Shown: positions 39,527 through 44,851 of the stretch, one piece after another | Numbering within the stretch: the first letter of the stretch is position 1 | Layout: the number at the start of each line of letters is the position of its first letter | NCBI RefSeq assembly: GCF_003846185.1 | Contig: NZ_ML123034.1 | Coordinates: forward strand, 5,822,312-5,867,162 | DNA from: Streptomyces sp. ADI96-02 | Lineage (GTDB): Bacteria > Actinomycetota > Actinomycetes > Streptomycetales > Streptomycetaceae | Direction of reading: 5' to 3' | Length of the DNA: 44,851 bases | Notes under the pieces: model-generated | The model's database searches: none | What the model was told of the DNA's origin: nothing | What the model saw: the letters and a program-made list of their open reading frames with translations, nothing else | Position numbers and translations under genes: made by a program

Positions 39527-39967
39527 ATGAACATCCCTTTCTTGGACAACTGGCGTAAGCGCCAGGGTGGTACGCAGGGAGGCGCGCTCGCAGCCGCCGT
39601 CGAGGCAGATCCCGACGGTGTTGCCGAGCTCCTCGCCGAATGCGAACTGCTGCGTGTCCGGGCGGGGCAGCACGGACTCGAACTCGACGACACGCCCGCC
39701 TCGTTGACCGCGCTCGACCAACTACCGCCGCGCTGGCGCGACGATCCCGAGGAACTGCCGTGGCTGGGCAACGACGCCGGTCTCTACCTCGGCACCGTGG
39801 TCGTGCGCACCGTGCCGGGCGCCGAGTGGGACGTCTGGCCGGGCGGCCGGCCGGTGGTGCGGCTGGCTTCGGGCCGCGAGATCGACGTCGTCGCGGCCGG
39901 ACTGGACTGGGCGGTGGCGGGCAGTCCCGAGCTCTCCCAGGTGTACGCGGAGTCCGCCGAGAGCTGA
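39527..39967 (+). CDS. DUF6278-like conserved protein
   Basis: A 146-residue protein from ATG 39527, where similarity to a conserved Streptomyces family (DUF6278, as I recall) begins: MNIPFLDNWRKRQGG. The core has DDTPASLTALDQLPPRWRDD, LPWLGNDAGLYLGTVVV and GRPVVRLASGREIDVVAAG, and it ends LSQVYAES. It has no membrane helix and no enzyme motif. The function is unknown. No strong ribosome binding site precedes the start. Confidence 0.8.
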   Translation: MNIPFLDNWRKRQGGTQGGALAAAVEADPDGVAELLAECELLRVRAGQHGLELDDTPASLTALDQLPPRWRDDPEELPWLGNDAGLYLGTVVVRTVPGAEWDVWPGGRPVVRLASGREIDVVAAGLDWAVAGSPELSQVYAESAES

Positions 39968-40013
39968 CCGCCGTCACCTGATCGAGATAAACAGCCTTAT
40001 GTACCATTTGCGC

Positions 40014-40067
40014 GTGTCGAGTGCGAAGTCCCTTTTCGGGATGGATAGTTTGCGCTGACCTCGACAC
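40014..40067. promoter_or_regulatory. gluA leader with inverted GTGTCGAG/CTCGACAC arms
   Basis: GTGTCGAG (40014-40021) and CTCGACAC (40060-40067) are exact inverted arms 38 bases apart, flanking a GGATAGTTT that may contain a -10. It could be a regulatory site or an mRNA stem. The region 39968-40091 holds no other feature. Confidence 0.35.
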
Positions 40068-40091
40068 AGCGACAAGTGGGTAGGGCAGCGC

Positions 40092-40835
40092 ATGGCCGTC
40101 GATCCGTTGATCGAACTGAGGGACGTCAACAAACATTTCGGAGAGTTGCACGTTCTTCAGGACATCAATCTCACCGTCGGCCGCGGCGAGGTGGTCGTGG
40201 TCATCGGCCCCTCCGGCTCCGGGAAGTCGACTCTCTGCCGGGCGATCAACCGGTTGGAGACCATCGAGTCCGGCCGCATCACGATCGACGGCCGGCCCCT
40301 CCCGGAGGAGGGCAAGGGCCTGGCTCAGCTTCGCGCCGAAGTCGGCATGGTCTTCCAGTCGTTCAACCTCTTCGCCCACAAGACCGTGCTGGAGAACGTC
40401 TCCCTGGCCCAGCTCAAGGTCCGCAAGCGCAGGAGGGACGAGTCCGACCGGCGCTCCCGGGAACTGCTGGAGCGGGTCGGCCTCTCCGCCCACGCCGACA
40501 AGTACCCCGCGCAGCTCTCCGGCGGCCAGCAGCAGCGGGTGGCGATCGCCCGGGCCCTGGCCATGGACCCCAAGGCGCTGCTCTTCGACGAGCCCACCTC
40601 GGCGCTCGACCCGGAGATGATCAACGAGGTGCTGGAAGTCATGCAGCAACTAGCCCGGGACGGCATGACCATGGTGGTGGTCACGCATGAGATGGGCTTC
40701 GCCCGCTCCGCCGCCAACCGCGTCGTCTTCATGGCCGACGGCCGCATCGTCGAGGACCGCACCCCGGAGGACTTCTTCACCTCGCCCTCCAGCGACCGCG
40801 CCAAGGACTTCCTGTCCAAGATCCTCAAGCATTGA
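40092..40835 (+). CDS. gluA: Glutamate ABC transporter ATP-binding protein
   Basis: A 247-residue ATPase of the polar amino-acid (GlnQ/GluA) group. Walker A is VIGPSGSGKSTLCRAINRLE (about residues 38-57), the Q-loop MVFQSFNLFAHKTVLENV (about 92), the signature QLSGGQQQRVAIARALAMDP (about 140) and Walker B ALLFDEPTSALDPEM (about 162). It starts the gluA-gluB-gluC-gluD operon. AGGGCAGCGC precedes the ATG. It powers sodium-independent glutamate or similar amino-acid uptake. Confidence 0.93.
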   Translation: MAVDPLIELRDVNKHFGELHVLQDINLTVGRGEVVVVIGPSGSGKSTLCRAINRLETIESGRITIDGRPLPEEGKGLAQLRAEVGMVFQSFNLFAHKTVLENVSLAQLKVRKRRRDESDRRSRELLERVGLSAHADKYPAQLSGGQQQRVAIARALAMDPKALLFDEPTSALDPEMINEVLEVMQQLARDGMTMVVVTHEMGFARSAANRVVFMADGRIVEDRTPEDFFTSPSSDRAKDFLSKILKH

Positions 40836-40848
40836 CAGGGGGCTCCAC

Positions 40849-41808
40849 GTGCGAACCAGCATCTTCCGCCGCCCCGGCGGAGCGCGGCCGGGCGGACGGC
40901 GTACGGCCGGCCGCGCCGCCCTCCTCACCTGCCTCCTGCTCGCCGTGTTCGCCGCGGGCTGCGGCAAGGACGGCAGCCCGCCGGTCAAGGGCCCGCGGAC
41001 CGAGGCGCTGCCGGTCTACCGGGTCGACACCGGCTTCTCCCTGCCCGCCTCCAGCACCTGGACGAAGGCGAAGAAGCGCGGCTACCTGGTGGTCGGCGCG
41101 AAGGAGGACCAGCCCTACCTCGGCGAGAAGGACCCGGCCACCGGCGTCTACTCCGGCTTCGACATCGAGATCGCCCGGATGATGGCGGCCTCGCTCGGCT
41201 TCGAGCCGGACACCATCCGCTTCCGCACCATCGCCTCGGCCAACCGCGAGACGGCCCTCCAGAACGGGCAGATCGACTACTACGTCGGCACCTACACCAT
41301 CAACGACATGCGCAAGAAGCTCGTCGGATTCGCCGGGCCCTACTACCTGGCGGGCCAGGGGCTGCTGGTGCGCACCGACGAACACGACATCCACGGCCCG
41401 CAGGACCTGGCCGGCAGGACGGTCTGCTCGGCCGCCGGATCCACCCCGTACCAGCGCATCGCCGCGGACTACCCCAAGGCCGTGCTCGTCGCGTACGACA
41501 CCTACTCGGTCTGCGTCGACAACCTCCTCACCTACCAGGTCGACGCCGTGACCACGGACGACGCCATCCTGCTCGGCTTCGCCGCGAAAGCGCCGGACGA
41601 GCTGAAGGTCGTCGGCAAGCCCTTCTCCGAGGAGCCGTACGGCATCGGCGTGCCGCGCTCCGACAAAGCGCTGCGCTTCGCCCTGGACGACGCACTGGAG
41701 GCCGACGAGAAGAACGGCAACTGGAAGAAGGCGTTCGAAGCGACGCTGGGCCTGTCCGGAGTGCCCGCGCCGAAGCCGCCGCCCATCGACCGCTACCCGG
41801 CGACCTGA
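40849..41808 (+). CDS. gluB: Glutamate-binding lipoprotein
   Basis: A 319-residue solute-binding protein of the SBP_bac_3 family. It starts at GTG 40849, six bases after AGGGGG. A basic N-terminal region and hydrophobic helix end at the lipobox FAAGC (Cys 38), so it is a lipoprotein. YSGFDIEIARMMAASLGFEP and LQNGQIDYYVGTYTINDMRK are amino-acid-binding segments, and VDAVTTDDAILLGFAAKAPD is typical of GluB. The ligand is probably glutamate or a close polar amino acid. Confidence 0.9.
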   Translation: MRTSIFRRPGGARPGGRRTAGRAALLTCLLLAVFAAGCGKDGSPPVKGPRTEALPVYRVDTGFSLPASSTWTKAKKRGYLVVGAKEDQPYLGEKDPATGVYSGFDIEIARMMAASLGFEPDTIRFRTIASANRETALQNGQIDYYVGTYTINDMRKKLVGFAGPYYLAGQGLLVRTDEHDIHGPQDLAGRTVCSAAGSTPYQRIAADYPKAVLVAYDTYSVCVDNLLTYQVDAVTTDDAILLGFAAKAPDELKVVGKPFSEEPYGIGVPRSDKALRFALDDALEADEKNGNWKKAFEATLGLSGVPAPKPPPIDRYPAT

Positions 41809-41824
41809 GGGGACGGCCGCACCC

Positions 41825-42469
41825 ATGGACGTACTGACAGACAACTTCTCCCTCTACGGCAAGGGATTCCTCGGCACCGTCGAACTCACCGTGTACGCCT
41901 CGGCCCTGGCGCTCGCCCTCGGCTTCCTGATGGCGTCCTTCCGGGTCGCGCCCATCGCCTCCTTCCGGGTGCTGGGCACGGTGTGGGTGACCGTCCTGCG
42001 CAACACCCCGTTGACACTGCTGTTCTTCGCGGTCCTGCTCGGCCTGCCGCGCTTCGGACTGGTCCTGCCCTTCCAGCTGTTCGCGGTGCTCGCCCTGGGC
42101 TGCTACACCTCCGCGTTCATCTGCGAGGTCCTGCGTTCCGGCATCAACACCGTGCCCCGGGGCCAAGGTGAGGCCGCCCGCAGCCTCGGGATGAACTTCG
42201 GCCAGACCTTGAGCACCGTCGTCCTGCCGCAGGCGTTCCGCTCGGTGATCCCGCCGGTCGGCTCCACCCTGATCGCGCTCGCCAAGAACTCCGCGATCGC
42301 CGGGGCGTTCAGCGTCACCGAACTGCTCGGCACCTACAAGACGCTCAACGAACTGGGATACAGCATCATCTGGTCCTTCGTCTGGATCGCCGTCGGCTAC
42401 CTGATCATCACGCTGAGCATCAGCGCGGTGTTCAACCTGATGGAGAAGCGCTGGGGTGTCGCCCGATGA
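41825..42469 (+). CDS. gluC: Glutamate ABC transporter permease
   Basis: A 214-residue membrane protein with about five segments. The inner-membrane signature SGINTVPRGQGEAARSLGMN (about 104-123) contacts the ATPase. FLGTVELTVYASALALALGF is the first helix, and VLRNTPLTLLFFAVLLGLP is typical of His/Glu/Gln permeases (HisM family). Its stop overlaps the gluD ATG (ATGA). It forms a heterodimer with GluD. Confidence 0.93.
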   Translation: MDVLTDNFSLYGKGFLGTVELTVYASALALALGFLMASFRVAPIASFRVLGTVWVTVLRNTPLTLLFFAVLLGLPRFGLVLPFQLFAVLALGCYTSAFICEVLRSGINTVPRGQGEAARSLGMNFGQTLSTVVLPQAFRSVIPPVGSTLIALAKNSAIAGAFSVTELLGTYKTLNELGYSIIWSFVWIAVGYLIITLSISAVFNLMEKRWGVAR

Positions 42470-43335
42470 CCCGCTCCGCACCCTCCGCCAACGCCCTGTA
42501 CGACATCCCGGGGCCGGTCGCCCGCAGACGTCACCGGATCTACGGCGTCGTCTCGACGGCGCTGATCCTCGCGCTCGTCGGCTGGATCGTCTATCTGCTC
42601 TTCGACACCGACCAGTTCACGGCGGACAAGTGGCGGCCCTTCGAGTACAAGGGCATCCAGGAACTGCTGCTGCGCGGGCTCGGCAACACGCTCAAGGCGT
42701 TCGCGTACGCGGCGGTCCTCTCGCTCGTGCTCGGCGCCGTCCTCGCGGTGGGCCGGCTCTCCGAGCACCGGCCGGTCCGCTGGATCTCCACGATGCTGGT
42801 GGAGTTCTTCCGGGCCATGCCGGTACTGGTGATGATCTTCTTCATCTTCGTGGCGCTCAAGGTGCAGCCGCTGCCCGCACTCGTCGCCGGGCTGACCCTC
42901 TACAACGGATCGGTCCTCGCGGAGGTGTTCCGGACCGGCATCAACTCCGTCGACCGCGGGCAGCGCGAGGCGGCGTACGCACTGGGCATGCGCAAGACAC
43001 AGGTCACGACCTTCGTCCTGGCCCCGCAGGCGGTCCGCGCGATGCTGCCGACCATCATCAGCCAGTTGGTGGTCGCGCTGAAGGACACCTCGCTCGGCTA
43101 TCTGATCACCTACGAGGAATTCCTCCACGCCGGGAAGCTGATCGCGTCGAATCTCGACTACGATCTCCCCTTCATCCCTGTGGTGATGGTGATCTCCCCG
43201 ATCTACATCGGGATGTGCATGCTGCTCTCGTGGTTCGCCACCTACGTGGCGAAGAGGCAGCGGCGCAACCCGAAGACCAAGGCCGTGGGAGTGGCCCCGG
43301 CCGAACCAGGGACGCTGCTGCCGGGAGGGCAGTAG
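42466..43335 (+). CDS. gluD: Glutamate ABC transporter permease
   Basis: A 289-residue partner permease. It has a longer N-terminal region than GluC with a helix (LILALVGWIVYLLF). The ATPase-contact signature is RTGINSVDRGQREAAYALGM (about 157-176). WISTMLVEFFRAMPVLVMIF and ALKDTSLGYLITYEEFL are also family segments. Tight overlap with gluC supports co-translation. A GCCGGGC/GCCCGGC hairpin (43335-43355) directly after its stop may end the operon. Confidence 0.93.
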   Translation: MTRSAPSANALYDIPGPVARRRHRIYGVVSTALILALVGWIVYLLFDTDQFTADKWRPFEYKGIQELLLRGLGNTLKAFAYAAVLSLVLGAVLAVGRLSEHRPVRWISTMLVEFFRAMPVLVMIFFIFVALKVQPLPALVAGLTLYNGSVLAEVFRTGINSVDRGQREAAYALGMRKTQVTTFVLAPQAVRAMLPTIISQLVVALKDTSLGYLITYEEFLHAGKLIASNLDYDLPFIPVVMVISPIYIGMCMLLSWFATYVAKRQRRNPKTKAVGVAPAEPGTLLPGGQ

Positions 43336-43355
43336 CCGGGCAGTGCCCGCCCGGC
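43335..43355 (+). terminator. Hairpin after gluD
   Basis: GCCGGGC (43335-43341) and GCCCGGC (43349-43355) form a perfect 7-bp stem with a 7-base loop, starting in the gluD stop codon. Confidence 0.45.
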
Positions 43356-43367
43356 AGCAGCCGGTGA

Positions 43368-44369
43368 TCACTTCTCGCGCAGCGGGACCGGGAGATGACT
43401 CGGTCCGTGTCGGGCGAGGAGAAGGTCAGCTGCGCGCCGGTCGGGTTGTGCTCGATGCACAGCGGATCGACGGTGTCGATCACCAGGGCGAGCCGGTGTC
43501 CGGCCGGTACGTCGTAGGCGGTGGAGTACAGCTCCAGGTCCACGGCGAACGGCCGGCCCGGCGTCTGCCCGTGGAACGTGTACGGTGCGTTGCTCACCAG
43601 CTTGCCGACGCCGAGTGGCCCCACGTCGTAGAGGTACGCGACGAGGGTGCCGCTCGGCTTCGTGCTGGTGACCGTGGTGCGCGGGGAGGTCGTGCCCCGA
43701 ACGCGCTGCGCGGACGCCTACTTCGGCGACTGCCACACACGCGCGAAGGGGCGCGGCAGCAGCGGGACCGAGAACCATGGGCGGCAGCAGGAACTGGTCC
43801 GGCGCGTTGGACAGCAGCGTGATGCCGCCGTTCGCTCCGGAGTCCACGTTCGCCCGGAGGGCCTTCGTGCCGTCGAGCGGGATCCGGTTCTTCACCGCGC
43901 CCACCGACTTCCCGTCCGGATAGCCCTCGAAGTCGTTTTCCGTACGGGACTTGAGCTGGGCGGGCGGGCCGGTGCCGATCTTGCCGCCGGACAGTCAGAA
44001 GCCGTGCGAGGTGTAACTCACCGGCATGTAACCGGAGTCGGCGAATTTCTGCGCCTGCGCCAGATATTCGACCCGCAGCAGGCCCCGACCGGCCCGAAGG
44101 ACGATGGGACGGTGCTTCGCTCCGACCGCCGCGCCGGCCGGAGCGAACACGTTGCCCTTGAGCATGATCCCGCCGGAGCCTGGGATGTCGTGGAAGGTCA
44201 GTTCCGTCGCGCTGACGCCTGCCGGGCCCCGGACGGAGGAGGCGGTCGCCGCCGGGGCTTTACCGAGGGCGGTCCCGGCCGGCAGGCCGGCGGCGCTGCC
44301 GATCGGGGCCGCGGTGCGTAGCACCGCCTCTGGTCCGCCAGGTTTCCCGAACTGCTCGCCGCCCGCGCG
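43368..44369 (-). pseudogene. Decayed S15/CocE-type X-Pro peptidase
   Basis: Three minus-strand pieces together resemble an S15/CocE hydrolase. The first (44324-43995) contains ATELTFHDIPGSGGIMLKGN and SGYMPVSYTSHGF followed by a stop where the family has GFW. The second (upper part 43904-43620) has GTKALRANVDSGANGGITLL then SNAPDQFLLP before drifting off frame. The third (43624-43368) has FAVDLELYSTAYDVPAGHRL and ALVIDTVDPLCIEHNPTGAQ. The alpha/beta-hydrolase core with the catalytic Ser is deleted. A stop, at least one frameshift and the deletion show it is not functional. Confidence 0.8.
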
Positions 44370-44375
44370 TATGCC

Positions 44376-44851
44376 TTAAAAATAGCCGTACGAAGGCTGA
44401 TCAGAGGTAAAGGTTTGATTTGGATCGAAATGTTCCAGGTTCCGCTGATGTTCCCTCATCATCGCCTTCGTGCTTTTCGGCTCCGGTGGCAAATTATGCA
44501 GCAATCTGGAGCCAACGGCTATCTGGTCCCTTTGAGTGCGCGGTATCCAATGTACTGTATCGCCTTTCTGGACCGGCACCTTGAATATGCTCATCAGGTT
44601 CAGGTCCCGATCCGCCTCTAGTGGGGGCAGATCGTAGTCGACGCTGTCGATAGCTTTTTGCAGCTCTTCCTGTGGCACGTCTTTGACTTTGACCTCATCC
44701 GGCATCACAGTTTCCTCTTTGTTTGCTGGCGTAGCGCTCTCGATTTTCTTCGGATTTTTCCATGTCTGGTATTTCGCGCCGATCTTCCGTGCTGCTTCGG
44801 GTGCTTTCCTGGCGCCGACGGCGGCTCCGGTGATGCCTCCGGCGAGGGCGA
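44376..44851 (-). CDS. Partial low-GC gene of unknown function (runs off the right edge)
   Basis: The minus frame is open from the window edge to TAA (44376-44378), at least 158 codons. It begins inside the protein with a Gly/Ala segment (ALAGGITGAAVGARKAPEAA) and a basic patch (YQTWKNPKKIES). An internal GTG/ATG at 44708/44705 (MPDEVKVKDVPQEEL) could be an alternative start. The C-terminus has DTVHWIPRTQRDQIAVGSRL and ends NQTFTSDQPSYGYF. GC is about 52% with A/T-rich codons, unlike all neighbours. I recognise no family; the Gly-rich stretch followed by Lys-rich residues suggests a membrane-linked or mobile-element protein. Confidence 0.65.
   Translation of the reverse strand, partial: ALAGGITGAAVGARKAPEAARKIGAKYQTWKNPKKIESATPANKEETVMPDEVKVKDVPQEELQKAIDSVDYDLPPLEADRDLNLMSIFKVPVQKGDTVHWIPRTQRDQIAVGSRLLHNLPPEPKSTKAMMREHQRNLEHFDPNQTFTSDQPSYGYF

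Noticed and set aside
1..44851. tRNA, rRNA or riboswitch genes
   Set aside because: I saw no cloverleaf with a GTTCGA-type T-loop, no ribosomal RNA stretch and no known riboswitch core. A covariance-model scan would be needed to exclude small RNAs.

Overview
The DNA is from a Streptomyces-type actinomycete. GC is near 70% with strong G/C third codon positions. Several gene families are typical of the genus: an XRE regulator with a DUF397 partner, a large LuxR-family ATPase regulator, paired cytochrome P450s, a gluABCD uptake operon and leaderless genes. TTA leucine codons are very rare; I found two, in the XRE gene and in the second P450. The last ~470 bases drop to about 52% GC and look foreign.

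Left third (1-11.6 kb): a DUF397/XRE pair stands divergent from an anti-sigma-type ATPase. An ureide-catabolism block follows: malate synthase, a MobA-like nucleotidyltransferase, a DUF5955-like gene, an IclR regulator (AllR type), allantoinase and allantoicase. Allantoin gives allantoate, then ureidoglycolate, and onward to glyoxylate, which malate synthase joins to acetyl-CoA. A 17-bp palindrome-like box occurs at both the aceB and allB promoters and is a candidate operator. A quinol-monooxygenase-like gene, an aldo/keto reductase, a RibD-C/DHFR-like gene and a TetR gene complete this part. The ureide block and the later sugar block (21.4-28.5 kb) resemble, from memory, a conserved S. coelicolor neighbourhood (about SCO6243-SCO6260).

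Middle (11.6-28.6 kb): an accessory stretch carries a large LAL regulator, an 88-codon ORF coupled to a DHA2-type MFS exporter, a 42-codon peptide ORF with a strong ribosome binding site, and a carotenoid-cleavage-type oxygenase closed by a strong terminator. This stretch is the best candidate for an undescribed small system. Next come a decayed aldehyde dehydrogenase fragment and two tandem paralogous P450s without redox partners. A sugar-uptake locus follows: Gfo/Idh/MocA dehydrogenase, GntR regulator, binding protein, permease, single-domain ATPase, ROK kinase and a membrane protein. Three copies of a TTTGTC-N2-GACAAA operator serve it.

Right third (28.6-44.85 kb): a 1,692-residue secreted Rhs/YD-repeat protein has an unrecognised C-terminal domain, no visible immunity gene, and debris of an IS5-type transposase and a tyrosine recombinase nearby. 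Then come a methyltransferase, a small membrane protein, a pcaL fusion enzyme, an MBL-fold hydrolase, exonuclease III, a Clp-N/HTH protein with a leaderless, palindrome-covered promoter, a DUF6278-like gene and the gluABCD glutamate transporter. The window ends in a decayed S15/CocE-type peptidase next to a low-GC gene that runs off the right edge.
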